The notes under the pieces were generated by a model that saw only the letters and a program-made list of their open reading frames with translations, ran no database searches and was not told where the DNA came from. A stretch of 64,000 nt of DNA. Origin: Limonium bicolor. Taxonomy: Eukaryota > Streptophyta > Magnoliopsida > Caryophyllales > Plumbaginaceae. Made by a program: the position numbers and the translations under genes. This document shows positions 44,096 to 56,991 of the stretch, piece by piece. Position 1 is the first letter of the stretch. Every line of letters begins with the position of its first letter. The stretch spans positions 29,568,337 through 29,632,336 of the forward strand of contig CM041780.1 in the NCBI GenBank assembly GCA_023374045.1. Reading direction: 5' to 3'.

Positions 44096-46514
44096 TTCCT
44101 ATTATATTTCTCACAAGAATGTTATTTCCTTTATCTATTTTTATTGTATTATATATATATATATACATATACCTACATATATAAGATTTATCCAGAACAT
44201 TCTTTAAGAAATTCTATTGTATTTAACTATATCTAATATCTTTTAGACATATCCAAAACTGATTTATGGTTTATAAAATAAAGTATTTCCCTTAGCTTTA
44301 GTTAAACATATTAGCTTCCATATTATATATAATAATTAAAATGTAGTTTAGTTAAATATAAGTTTCTATTATTTCTCTCATATAAATATATATATAATAT
44401 ATGTAACAATTTTTACTTCACTTAAAGTTAATACCCAAATATTTATAAACATACTGTATTAAATGTTAATTAGTCTTATTATATTTTCCCCAACCTATAA
44501 AGTTCATTAATCAACTATACTTTAATTTTTGATCACATTAAAAACTATATATTATAAGTTATTCTTATGAAAAACTCACAAACACAATTTTAAAACCTTT
44601 TCCCGTTGCCCAAAAATTCCCAAACTTAATATACAGTAACTATAACATTTTAGACATATTATAAAAATTTTATTTCATAAAAATATCTTTTTAATTTAGC
44701 CAAATAATTCCAGAAAACCCGTAACTTGTAAAAATCATAACTTATGTTTAAAAACTCCAAAACCATAATAATTTACATCAAATAAACTAGATAAAATAAG
44801 GAATCTATGGTTAAAATTTCAAGTCAAAATACATTCGGGAAGATATTTAAATTAACCCAACAAGTTAAGACTATTTACTGGAATTTACTAAAAACTTAAT
44901 CTGAAACGTTTTAATCTCAGCCGTCCAAATCTCTTAACTAAGATCCGACGGATGCTGAACGCTGAGTTCTTCCCCGATTTCTCCTTGATACCCGAGTACT
45001 AATTCGCGTTTTTCTCACAATCTACAGAACAAAATCGAGTGATTCTTGTTTCTATAGCTTCGTAATCAAATTTCGGTTCTATTGATACCGGTTTCCCCAA
45101 TTATAATGCAGTATACACCCAGTTTCAAATCAATTCGAAGGTTAGGGTTAGTTTCGGTTTCAGAATTTAATTCGATTGCAAATCCTACAAATTCTCCTAA
45201 TCTAACACGTAATTGGCTAAATTGAGACATGGGTTAGATCGGTAATACAACTACGAACAGCAACAACGGAGAAATTTGATCGGAGACTCACCGGAGTGTG
45301 CGAATTTGGGTGATTTCGAAATCGGAAATCTGGAAAAACATGAACTTTGAGCAGTTCGTGGTGGCAACTTGGAGATCTATAAAATGCATTCTAGATCGAG
45401 TTAGGCTATGTTCTTGGGCTCGTTAGAAAGAAGAAACATAGATCTACACAATGATAGCAAGCACTAATCCTAACTCGCATCACACAGAAAGAAATCGAAG
45501 TCGCAAAACACGAGTTTACCTCTCCGTTTCGGTATTATTTTATGTGTTGTTGAAACCGAAACTTTAGACCTCTATATCTCCCAACTGGTTACGAATTGGA
45601 CTTGGGCATAAACACGAAAGTTGTAGAGGGATTAAAGATCTTTACAACGAGCTAAAGAAATCGAATTTTGGTTGATTAACGAAGAAGTTATGATCGACGC
45701 AAGTTACCTGAAAACGAAGCGAAATCTGGAATTCTGGAAACAGTTTCGCAAGGTGGCTACTTTGGCTCGATTTTCCGGTTGACTCAGAAGGAGATAGGGT
45801 TTGTATGAGTAATGGTTGGAAAGAGGGATTGTAGGAGAAGAGAATGGAGAAGACGGCATGGAAAAATATTGAGAGATGTAAAAGTTATAGCCGTCTAAAG
45901 TTAGGGCAAAGTAAGGGAAATCGGTTCCGAAAATCAGGGAAGAAATCGGCTAAGTGTGGGCGACCCATTACAAAGTGACACGTGGCATCTCTTAAAATTT
46001 TGATTCAATACTTCAATCTAGCATAACTTTGGCTAGGATAATCCGTTTTTGACGTTCTTTTTATCGATCTTCATGGTTTTTCATAACCTATTTATTGGTA
46101 TAGGTTTCATGGCCTGGTTTGACCATTCTCAAAAAGTCAACTCTAGCAAGGCTTAATAAGCTTTAAGGTTTCTAGAATTTTATATTGACTTTTATGTTTC
46201 AAAACAATGTTACAACACTTCCTAAAATCTTTATAATATATTTGGAGTGTTTAGAAATTTTCCCAAGATTTATTGACTTATAAATCTTATTATTAAATTC
46301 ATAATACTATACAATAATATATAATAATTAGGGTTAAATAGGAGAAAACCCCTAAATAAATTTCACAACCCCATATAATAATTTAATATTCATAATTCCA
46401 TATAATAATTTAATATTCATAATTCCATATAATAATTTAATACTTAATAGTATTATTAAAGGTTTAATAAAAGAAATCCCCTAAATTAATTTAAATTAAT
46501 TTAGGGGTATTTCA
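40851..46514 (-). repeat. 5' LTR of element L (5664 bp)
   Basis: Uninterrupted copy of the L LTR. It carries the same tandem array (41508-41727), (TA)15 at 44063-44092 and the 27-bp triplication. Many differences from the 3' LTR are single-base losses in short homopolymers. Acceptor-like CATCTTGCAG lies at 41095, with candidate donors near 45519 (GAGAG|GTAAAC) and 45700 (TTTCAG|GTAACT); the donor is not settled. Confidence 0.94.
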
Positions 46515-46519
46515 GAATG

Positions 46520-47973
46520 GCTATCAATGCCTTGAAGCCTAATAGGCTAGAACCAGATCAATTATGGGTTAAATAAACTCATGTAGGAATTCTTGGTACA
46601 AGGACTAAACCATTAGTATGGTTAAGACCCTTTGACCAGAGTATATTATATAATAAACCGTAGAGAAGCTAGAATGCTTCAGAGTGCCCGAACTTAGTAA
46701 ACCAATGTATAATAATAACATTTGGTAGATTACGTGGGCGTAATCCCTTTTAAGGGGGGTAGAGCGAAAACCGCTTAATGTAAATTTCACATATAAAACA
46801 CATAAACTATAATGTGCATAGCACAAATGAGAATCAAATTGATGATTGGTACTATGTTAAATAAACATAAGTATTCATTCATATTGTGATTATGGTAATT
46901 AGGCATGAGAGATGCAAATACCATAGGATGAAAATACCCATCTTGTAACCCCAGTGTAAGAATATTAGTAAAGAAGAGTAATGAGTAGTGGACGGAGCTC
47001 CACAAGTATTGTAGCCTTTGAAGAGTAGTACGAATTAATCGAGAGTATTGGATGAATGAAGCTCATGAGTAGTGTATTCATAGGTAAATTATTGGAAGCA
47101 AATTAATGACGACTAAATTTCATAGGTATAGTATTCCTTAGTTAGAATATTGGAGATGATGGAAAGTAATGGATGAAAGTAGCGAAGGTTGATGAAAAGC
47201 ATTTAGGCATTGAATCACGGAGTAAAGCAATTGGGAAGTAGAGTGAGGATGATTGATGGACTGATTCCATCCTTTGGAGATGTATGAACTCGTAATCACG
47301 ACTAGAAAGAGTAAAAAGATAGAAAATGGAAATATATAAATTATTTGTTTGTTTGAAACTGATGTGGGAAGTCGAACTTGATCCTGATCAGATCAAGGGA
47401 AACCGAACACAAATTGGAGTGGAAAGATAGTTCAACACTAGTGCTGATCACATCAGGGTTGAATGATTCTTGAAGCTCCCCTCAAGTGGTCACAAGAATC
47501 ACACATAGGATAGAAGTAATGAATATAAATTGGACCTTGGAGTTGCGTGTTTTAGAAAATCTTCTAATTAGTAATAGTGAAGTATTTCTCATAGACTGGA
47601 GAATGAGGATTTACTGGAAGCATGTACCGGAGAATGATAGTAGGTATCATATTATGTTATTCCAAGGGCAGTAGGACATAGAGGAGTCCGGTGTCTTGAT
47701 GACCTGAGTGCCTGCGGGATTGTATGTGTATTGCATTGCTTTGGGGATAGCTTTACACTGTATGCATGTATAAGCTTGTAATGAGGAACCGGATGGTTGG
47801 TAGTAATGCGGAATGGAGTAATTATAGTATATTGGCATGGTATGGTACGTAGAGACCTTGAGTGATGGATTTGGAAATTGTAAGGAGGAAGAAGGTATGG
47901 CTTCGGGTATTAAGCAAGCAGAAATGAGTAAGTATAGTAATTCTATAACCTTGAACAACTTTGAGGACAAAGT
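46520..47973 (+). other. Internal region of element O, last part
   Basis: Resumes O after element L. No readable integrase or other domain. The section near 47390-47510 matches, in inverse orientation, 62160-62280 of element P, so O and P share a 3' internal region. It ends with AACTTTGAGGACAAAGTTC, usual just before the polypurine tract of chromovirus-type elements. Confidence 0.6.
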
Positions 47974-47990
47974 TCTTAACAGGGGTAGAT
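47974..47990 (+). other. Polypurine tract region of element O
   Basis: CTTAACAGGGGTAGAT directly before TGAAATACCCC. Compare TTTAAGGGGGGTAGAT in P; the O tract is shortened and interrupted, so it may prime poorly. Confidence 0.7.
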
Positions 47991-48543
47991 TGAAATACCC
48001 CAACCTTAAATATAGTGATTAAAACTATCCTAATCCTTATTTAAGAGCCTAATAACGCTTAAGTAATATTGGGGAGGAAAAATAAATCCAAAAGAAATAA
48101 AGAAACACGTAAAAAGCGGAAAACGCTAAATAAGCGTTAAATAACCATAGGAGGTATGAGACCTTGGTTAGCATATTATATGGATCATAAAGGCTTAATA
48201 AGGACTAAATAATATATGGGAACAACTCCCGAAGAAAACGGATCCAAATAATGTATTAAAACGCTAATAGAGCTTTCGCGCACGTTTTTCGAGAAAACCC
48301 GAAAACGTGATTTTAAGTGGTCAAACGAACCCGTAAAAAATTATAAATCATGAAATAACTATAAATAAACATTAATGGAAGCTTAAGAGCCATTAAAATT
48401 AAAGAAACGAGACAAATCCGAAAAACCGGCCCGGTTAGTGAATAGTGCTAACACCGGGTAAAATAACGAGCGTTTTCTGTAGAAGACGAAAAACGCTCCA
48501 ACTAGTATTACTGTGTGGGGGCCGATTTTAATAAGTCAAAAAG

Positions 48544-48574
<31 letters not shown>

Positions 48575-49082
48575 TAGACTAGTTAATTAATTCAAGGGTT
48601 GAAAAGTCAATAAAGCAAAAAGGTGAAAGTAACAAATACTACTTTTTCTCTTCTTTCTCCTCTCATTTTCACATTTCTCCTTTCTCTCTCGTGAGTTCCC
48701 TCCTTTCTTCAGCATCTCCCCACTTCTTCTTCCTCCTCCAGCCCCAAACGATTTTGAAGCTCCACACATGGCTTCCCTCACTTCCATTGCTTCCTTAAGC
48801 CACAATAATGCTCCAAATCAAAAACCGAAAGTAGATTTGTGCTAGTTAGAGCAAGGGCTACACTTCCCTCTTTTCAAAATCTCAAAATGAGGAAGTTCAC
48901 CTCCATGGGTTTCCCCATTCAAAGAGAAAATAGCATCAATGGGTAGCTTGGAGTTTTCTCTCTCCATTAAGGTAAAAATCTCCATGAAAAACTCAAGTTT
49001 TCTCCACCTTCTATTGTAGCCGATTTTTGCCCATTATAATGCTCTATCTTTTCTCTCTCTTTTGAGCATCAATTCAACCTTG

Positions 49083-49087
49083 CAATG
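49083..49087. repeat. Left target duplication of S2 (CAATG)
   Basis: CAATG here and at 53129-53133. The single unfilled site is at 12397-12401 in the O 5' LTR. Confidence 0.95.
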
Positions 49088-52000
49088 TGTAACACCCCTA
49101 CTAAATCACTTAACAATAACTGAAATCGCAGCGGAAAAACAATTAAACAATAACTAAACGATTCGGTGCTACAACGCCGTCAACCACCCACGTGGTTAAT
49201 AAGGCAGAATAAATACAAGTGTACCGGTCTGATGATCAGACTCCCAAGCATTAGGTAACAACAACCATATATACATAACCACATACCGAGTACTTAATAC
49301 AAACCGTCACTGAAAACTGTACACATTAACTCCACTGTCAACTGTAACACGAACCGAACCAAAATATATCGCCACGGGAGCACAGGCGCATCCCGGGCAC
49401 AACATCCAAAATAACCAAAAGTAATTCTGCAGCCTAGAATCTATAGCCATTCCGCCTCCTCGATCCTCATCCTGCAGTAAAAATATGGAGCCCCGGAGGG
49501 GGTCAGCAACCCTTGGCTGGTATGGTTAACGCGCAGCCCATCGGCTACCGGGATACGCGCAACTAATTGTCATGATGACATGGCATTCATTTTAACATAT
49601 AACATATACATATGGCATAGCAACAATATTGCATAGCACAACCTCACATACATAGTGGATACACTTTCCACAACAACAACCCAGAAGGTTAAACAACATA
49701 AGAAGCCTAGAGAATGGTTCACCCTCATGTTAAGCTTGTTACACACACACATTACCGTTCTGTTAGTCGAACGAGTAACTTAAGTCACAGATGGTTCAGA
49801 TATTGTGACCCGAACACACCACACAAACACATGTTCCCACTAAACCGATCATAAGCCAGAATAGGTAAGCTTTGGAGGAAGCTAGCGGGAGATCGAACGC
49901 CAAATAAAGGAGAACAATCTTAACATCATAAGAGTCGAATCTGATACAGATATCTACTCTTATACTTACACGCGTGACCGGACAACCGGATTCCTCACTC
50001 CCCAGTTAGCACTTGTTAGAAGTTCAACAGTGGAACTTAACAAACAATTCACAAGCAAGTGGTAAGTCATGTTAGACACACACAAGGGAAATGAGTCACG
50101 TCATAACATCACAATAATATAAACAACTGTAAACTCATTACATGACTTAAATCTTACAAGGTCGTAAACACACAGAAAAACACAACACACAAGCCGGTGT
50201 AAACAGGTAGGCAACAGACTGCAAGAAAACCATACCTTGGTCCTTGCTTCGATTGATTTTCACCGTAGGCCACTCCTATACATAATTAAGAATGTCGGTT
50301 AATTAACTCACTTAACTTCAAATTTACTAAGTGTTTAACATGGTTATTTGACATGTTTTAATGCCCAAACTTAGCTTTGATTACCTACATTATACCCCCT
50401 AGGGTTAACTACTTAAGCCACACTTTGTTTGTTTTTTTTTACAAGTTTGGGTCCGACCGAACTTACCGACTGACCTTACACAAGGTCGGTCCATTCCAGA
50501 ACACACATTACCGTCAAAAATTCTACTCCGACCGATCTTGCAAGTTCGGTCGCAAGATTGGTCTATTCCCGAGAGTTTTTCCCCTTTGAAAACTCAGGCC
50601 CGACCGATCTTGACAAGTCCGGTCGCAAGATCGGTCGATTCTCGAGACTCACTCACGTACAAAAATTCAGGCATGACCGAACTTGTAAGTCCGGTCCCAA
50701 GGTCGGTCTATTCCAGAGACTCAAACCGTACTAAAAATCCATGCCCGACCGACCTTGCAAGTCCGGTCCCCAAGGTCAGTCCATTCCAGAAACCATTTGT
50801 CGCAGGGTAAACTGGGCTCGACCGACCTTGCAGGTCCAGTCCCCAAGGTCGGTCTGCTCCAGACCCTTATTTTTAATTGCCCATTTAACTCCAAACTTCC
50901 CCACATATATCCTAGTATGTTCTAAACTTATTTGGGCACTTCAAACACACCCCAAGACCTCCATTAAACTCCTTAAATCATTCACTAAAATCCTCCTCGA
51001 GCATTACACAAATTCTTATAAAAAGGTTTACACTTATAATGTTTTCCACTAAGTTTCTATGTGGTGTTTCATACCTATAACTTCCACTATTCCCAAATGT
51101 TTTCTCACCACTACAACATCATCTCCCAAGCATCTTTTCTTCCTAACCAAACTCCTTGAATATCTCTACAAGTTTATAGCTCCTCTATGCAACAAATCAC
51201 TTCTTCTTATTCACCAACATTGCCTAAGTCCTAAACACAAACTCTCCATGATCTTGAACCATCCCAAAGCACTCATTTGCATTCTAAATCCTTTAAAACA
51301 TTGTCTAAGTCCGTTTTACAACTTAGAATACCTTAATGCATGTTTCTTTTACTAGTAGGACACTTAACCACCCTAAACACTTCCTAGTTCACCAAATCTC
51401 ATTTAAACACTTAGAACTTCTTGTATATTACCTAAATTTCGACATGGGCTCTCCTAGAACATTACCAAGCCAAAACACATTGTTTTCACCATTAAACAAT
51501 CAAGGACACTAAAATCCATCAAGAACATTCTTATACACAAAACTTCACTCATTTAACACTACATCACAATATAGTGCATAATTTAAATTGCTTGGCACTT
51601 AGGCCCTTAAATAACATGGCTCTTAGGCCCTTAAAGTGCATAAACCATAAACACTGAATTTCCACAATATATTTGCCTTTGACCTGCAAACACACCCAAC
51701 AATACATATGCCATTTACTAAGCCCTTGAGAGCATTTTTCTAAGTCATTCACCATTGGCTCCTTAGGTAGTTTTCATAAGCAATATAAGCTCATTTATCT
51801 TAAGACATTAAACTACATTAGGTTAGCACATTTACCTCTTTTCCTCACAACTTCTTTCTTGTTTCCTTGATTAAAATCAGCAAGGCTTTAGTTGCTTGAC
51901 AACTTCTAAACATTATACAAATGATAAAATGAGTATACAAGCTTTATGCTTCATCTCATTGTAAACCCTAGGTTATACATTTTTTTAAACATTAAGATAG

Positions 52001-53128
52001 TTGTTTTACCTTGGTATTTGAAAGAGAGTTTGATTATGTAGCAAGAGAGGACTCCACCTAGTCCATGAAAGGTTGGAATGAAGCTAGAACAAAGCAATAT
52101 AAAGAACCCCATCAATGGTGATTCTCGGTCAACATACAAACATGAAGGAAATGGAGTTTTTATTTGAGTTTCCCTACCTTGAAGCAAAGGAGAACAATAA
52201 TATGTGAAAAGATGAGCTCAAGCTCCTCCCATGGAGATTCCTCTTGGCACCGAAATGGAGCTCTTGGGATTTTGAAAGGATGAAGTTGAAGAGCTTGGCA
52301 AGACAAAGAGAATGGTGGCCTTAGTTTTTGATTTGGCAAAGTGAGCTAGGAGATAATGACAATGAAAGTTGGTGTTGGTGTTGGTACTATTGCAAAACCG
52401 TGAATGAGAGGAAGAAGCAAGGTAGAAGAGAGGTTGGAGGAGTGGGAAATGAAGAGGGAAATGAGAGAATGAAGATAAGTTTACTTTTAAGAGATATTTA
52501 TATGTTAAAGCAAATAGTAACTTAAGTAGTCATTCTTTATTTGTTTAACAAGATAACAAGAGTGGGGACTCACCACTAAGAAAACCGGCCCCCTTAATGT
52601 TCTTAGGGGTATTTTAGTCCTTGTTGACCAATTAAATTACTTATATTGACATATGTTATAATCTATCTTATTTTAGTTACTATTCACTAAAATAAGGCAC
52701 ATAGTTGTGAAATTTTTGATTTCCCATTGATTTAGACTTCCTAATGTGATACTAAGTAGTACACATATTAATTAAAGAGTAATGATGGACATTTAGCCAT
52801 TCAAAACTCATTTACAAGACAATTTTTTGAAGATGTGCTTTAAGACTCCTTAAAGCACATTTTGTGTTTTAACTTGTTTTCAAGCTTGGTTTTCTTTGGT
52901 AATTGGTTTAATATGTTCATTATTATAAAAACAAGGCCTTGGTAAGCTCACTAGGTCTTAACCAAGCTTATCCCAAGCTTAGAGCACATTTTAGCCCTAA
53001 TTGACTTTAAGGCATTCATTTGTGTTTTCTATGGTTTAAATTGTTTACTAATGTTTCTAAGACTCTTTTTAGTCTTAATATACCATATTTAAATGTTTAA
53101 ACATCATACTAAGGTTTAGGGTATTTCA
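49088..53128 (-). repeat. Solo LTR S2 (4041 bp) inside the O 3' LTR
   Basis: TGTAACACCCCTAC…TTTAGGGTATTTCA with CAATG on both sides and no internal region. In element sense: donor-like CCAAG|GTAAAAC at 52009, acceptor-like TTTTTACTGCAG|G at 49472, C/G hairpin 49488-49503, and a cluster of inverted GACCGACCTTGCAAG/GGTCGGTC motifs (50447-50865) in the place where O, S1 and S3 have GGTCCGGGAC. A TATA-like ATATAAATA is near 52494-52505. Open stretches such as 50538-50810 come from the motif cluster and are not genes. Confidence 0.92.
50447..50865. repeat. Cluster of inverted GACCGACC motifs in S2
   Basis: Five to six blocks, each with GACCGA(C/T)CTTG…AAGTCCGGTC and CAAGGTCGGTC-type inverse text. 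They occupy the same LTR position as the GGTCCGGGAC clusters of related LTRs but with different core sequence. Confidence 0.8.
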
Positions 53129-53387
53129 CAATGGTGGTGGAATCACCTTCTTCAGCGAAGGGCTAAAACCCCTCCTAAAACACTCCAAAGGTAAACCCTA
53201 GAAATCTTGTTTTAAGTATTTCAATGAACTAGCATTAATCTAAGGGTTAGTATGTTAATTAAATTTGTTTTGTGTGCTTTGGGTGATGGGAATGGAGTTT
53301 GGCAACTCCATTCCCCATATGGTCGATTTGTGCAAGAAAGAGAGAAGAGGAGAATTGGAAAAGAAATGAAGGAATTATAAGCTCAAG

Positions 53388-55707
53388 GTAAGAGCTCCTT
53401 CTTAATGCTAAAATTTTAATGCATTAGAGTAATGGGAATAAGTGAACTAAATTAAAGAACCCAAAATATTGTACTAGTATTGTAGTTATGGAAGTTTAAG
53501 TATTTGGATTGTAGGCCTTAGAGCCAAATAAGTTGTGCATGAGTATGGGTATGGTTGTTTGGTGGAGTATTGATGTATTGAGATGGATTTGTATTGCTTT
53601 GAGTGCTGGTAGGACCCTTGTATGGGTGTGGCTAGTTTAGGAATGATATTGGTGAGAATGGATATATGTGGACAAGTGAGAATTGTAGGTGAACTATGGC
53701 GAAATTTTAGTAGGAATTATGCATTATTGGATGACTTGGTGAATGGGAGAACCAAGGTACATATTGGATTGAATGAGGATGTTTAGTAACCATGGAATGG
53801 TAGTAGTAGTATGTGAATAAAAGAGTGTAAAATCTGTAGCAAGAAGTGTAGAAATGCATTGTAGAAACTAGGAAAAATTAGTGTGCAAGATTTGGTAAAA
53901 AGAGAGTTGGACTTGGGTATAGGTAGTGTAGTTGGTTGGAAAGGAATTGAAATGGTAAAATGAAGTTAGGACAAGATGCAAAATGCAAAGAGAAGTGTAG
54001 GAATGCACAAGTGTGCAAAGTGTGGAAATGAGAATGGAAATTTGTAGAAATTGAGCAAGAAGTTGAGTAGGTATTGGACCATGGATTTAAGGAGTTTTAG
54101 TGAGTGTTTAAGTGTGTTTAAACATGTACAAAACATGTGGAAAGATTATGGAATGATTGGAGGTGGATTAAGGGTTCATTTAGGGTTGAAAAATGACCTT
54201 AATAGCAGTTTTTAGCAGGGTCCGGGACTTAGGATATGTACCAAGTCCCGGACCGCTTCAAAAAAAGGCCCGAGAGTGAATGCAGGAATTGGTCCGGGAC
54301 TTAAGTCCAGGACCAAGTCCAGGACCAGGGTTGAAAATATGCCCGAGAGTTAGACAGTGCATTGGTTCGGGACCTAGGGTCCGGACCAAGTCCCGGACCA
54401 CCCCAAGAATTCAGCAAAGAGTGTTTTTAAGGGTTCTAAACATGGGGAATTGATTGGTAATAGTTTTAGAAGTTGTTAAGGCCTTGTTTGGTGACCTTTA
54501 AAGGCCCTAAGAAGTGTACACAAGTATGAGGAGTGATTAAGCAAGTTGTAAGTTTAAGGACATTAAGTTAAACCGATATAACGGGACAACGGGGTAAGTA
54601 CGGGAGTAGTAACTATGTATGTATTGTAATGCTTAGTATTAATGGAATCATTTGACATGTAGTCATTGGTTCGAGAATAAGACTCGAGGAACGAGAGTGA
54701 ACTAAAGGAACAAGGGAACACCCGGTAAAGTAAATTCCAGAAAAGGTATGATTTCTTCATGCCCTGTATCCTAATCTGGTTACCCCGATTTGTGTGCTTA
54801 TTTGATCACCTAAATAAGATAAATGCATGAATCGGACTATATTGCACCTACTTGTGCTTGTTTACGTTGTTCTTGATATTTGTCTTGAACAATAGTTTGT
54901 ATAATTCATGAAATATATGAATGATGATGGGGTGCATTTGTAATAAGTAGTGTACTTGTATTTTGTATTGTATTTCATATGGATGTGTACTTGAGCAATG
55001 TATTTGTGTATGTGGCTTGAATGAATGACTTCAACTACTTCCCAACTACCTAACTCCTAACTTAAGTATGGGATAAATTGGAATGAGTAGAAGATCGATA
55101 TAGTTTCGGCCACGCGTGAGGATGAGGAGACACAAGAGGTTGGATCCGATTCCTGGTTCTTAAACTGGTCCACGGCCCAAACCCTTTAAATGGGTAGCAT
55201 CCTGGATTGGTGAACCAAGTAAAGCCCGGTGGTGGGACATTGTAGTCCCAGCCCGGAGGTCCCGACGACTTAACTTGAGTATGTAGTAAGTAAGTAAGTA
55301 AAGTATGAGTATGGATGCGTAAGTATTGTGTAATGAGTAAAAGAGTAATCCCCACCCTATTACCTGGGTGGACAAATGAAGCTAACAAGTATTGGGCATT
55401 GTATATGTATGGTGTATGGATTGAGTTTGTAATGAGTATGTATTGTGCATGTATCGTGAAGGCGTATTTCGGAAGAAGGTAAGTAAGTATTGTTGGACTT
55501 GTATAATCTCTTTGTACGTGTATTTCCTTGCGTAAAGTGTTATAGTATTATGTATAAGAGCATGTATGTATGTATGTATGTATGTTTGAATGAAATCAAT
55601 CGCATGTATTCGACCAAGTGGTCGGCGTACCCTCACTAGTACGCGGGGTATGCGGTTATCATATGCAGCGAAAGCTGACCCCCTAGGGGAACGTTTTTAG
55701 TGTGCAG
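53388..55707 (+). other. Candidate LTR-internal intron, 3' LTR of O
   Basis: Same donor (CTCAAG|GTAAGAG) and acceptor (TTTTTAGTGTGCAG|G) as the 5' LTR, 2320 bp apart. S2 inserted upstream of this donor, so the site pair is intact. Confidence 0.45.
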
Positions 55708-56202
55708 GTACCCGAAGCAGATATGGTCGTAGTAAGAGACCGGTGACAAGAGTAGATTGTAGAGAATAGTATGGACCTTGTAGCCTTGAAGTAGTGTGTA
55801 CCAAGGGGGTACACCTTGTGGATTGTAAGTAAGTAGATGCGAGGAATGGGTAGATGTAACTCTTAATGAGTATGAATGGAATTGAAAGAGGTATTGCATT
55901 TGTATAAGGAACTTAGTAAACTCGGTTATGTATAGTGTATTGAATGGTATTGTAAAGGAGCAAAGTGTTGAATGGAACAATATAGTATTTAGTTGGTAAA
56001 CAGAGTATGTAATGAAAATGTGTAGTACTCGGGATTCCGGTCCATCAGACCGATGTTGTAAGTAGTAGTAGTAGCCTTGTTAGTCACGTGGGTGACTAAT
56101 GGCATTGTATCACCCACGTGTGTATGCAAGTATCTGCTGCGTGTATCTGGATATGTAAGGAGATTGGACGGTAATGACGGAATTAGCGGTAGGGGTGTTA
56201 CA

Positions 56203-56207
56203 AAAAG
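56203..56207. repeat. Right target duplication of element O (AAAAG)
   Basis: Partner of TAAAG at 11433-11437, one mismatch. Confidence 0.5.
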
Positions 56208-56991
56208 TGACTATATTAGAGACTTTATTATAAAGGAATTATTATGGTATACATATACCTTATAAACAATCACATAAAAAATGATGGGTTAAGTTGGAAA
56301 TTTGGGGAGTATGATATATGATAAGAAACCTTATAATATAAGAAATGTGGTAATGTATAAAATATTTTATAATAGTAAGATGAATTATTAATAGGAGATT
56401 TGTGAATAAAAAGCACAAATAGATAATGTGTACTCCGCATGAAATTATGAATGAATGCATTATGGGAAAACGTTATAATTTATATGATATGAATTTATAA
56501 TATAAGGTGAAAAATATAATATGATGGATAAATCATATAGGGTTAATGTGAGAGATAATAGATTTGGAAATATGATTATAAGTGTTTAACATGATATAGT
56601 ATGAGTTGATAAATAAATATTGGCTATAATGGAACAGAACTTGAAACACTGACCAAGTCAAACTAGATTGACCAAATCATCACAATTGATCAAGTGGTTA
56701 AGTTGACCGACACATAAAAAAATGTGTAATTAAAAGTTAGAATATAACTATATGTATCGGTACATACGAATAAGGGTATATAATATATAAGTGGAATATA
56801 ATTGGTCGAACAAGTATAACATATAACCTTGATAAATAGTATAGGTTACTAGGAATTTAATCCTTAAGTAATGAATATGATTGTGTTACAAAATATTATA
56901 CATTTACAACTATAGAGTATGGTTAAATTAAATCCCGAGACGTAATACAAACCCGAGCCAAACAATAACCGGTTAAGGGTATAACTACAGG
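56208..56991. other. AT-rich DNA between O and S3, unassigned
   Basis: No coding sequence or clear repeat. It is probably the continuation of the target sequence at 9709-11437. ACAGG at 56987-56991 would be the right-hand (element sense) target duplication of P, whose partner is outside the window. Confidence 0.35.

Larger units (their letters stand above)
28429..46514 (-). mobile_element. Element L: non-autonomous retrotransposon with giant LTRs, nested in element O
   Basis: Minus-strand element with LTRs of 5664 bp (40851-46514) and 5717 bp (28429-38587 less S1) but only 2263 bp of internal DNA. The PBS matches initiator tRNA-Met, and a polypurine tract lies next to the 3' LTR after TTCGAGGCGAAGTTT, a phrase typical of chromovirus 3' ends. 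There is no coding capacity. It fits the large retrotransposon derivative (LARD) class. The LTRs are very alike, so insertion was recent relative to O. Confidence 0.93.
11438..56202 (+). mobile_element. Element O: large LTR retrotransposon that hosts G, L, S1 and S2
   Basis: The LTRs begin TGAAATACCCC and end GGGGTGTTACA. The 5' LTR is followed by a PBS for initiator tRNA-Met, and the 3' LTR is preceded by a polypurine-type tract after GAGGACAAAGTTCTTAAC, a phrase typical of the end of chromovirus (Tekay/Del-like) internal regions. Flanks are TAAAG on the left and AAAAG on the right, a target duplication with one mismatch. Without nested insertions O would be about 13.8 kb: LTRs of 3.98 and 4.17 kb and about 5.7 kb of internal DNA. 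The lineage is inferred from LTR, PBS and PPT style, because no domain is clearly readable. Confidence 0.85.
47991..56202 (+). repeat. 3' LTR of element O, split by solo LTR S2
   Basis: LTR sequence is 47991-49087 plus 53134-56202, about 4.17 kb. It keeps two segments missing from the 5' LTR (about 48250-48360 and 53160-53240) and the unfilled G target at 55912-55916. The candidate intron is 53388-55707, the GGTCCGGGAC cluster about 54218-54400, and the C/G hairpin 55678-55689. Confidence 0.92.

Noticed and set aside
49088..53128. S2 as a DNA transposon with terminal inverted repeats
   Set aside because: The ends TGTAACACC and GGGTATTTCA are not inverted repeats, and the 5-bp duplication with TG…CA ends fits an LTR.
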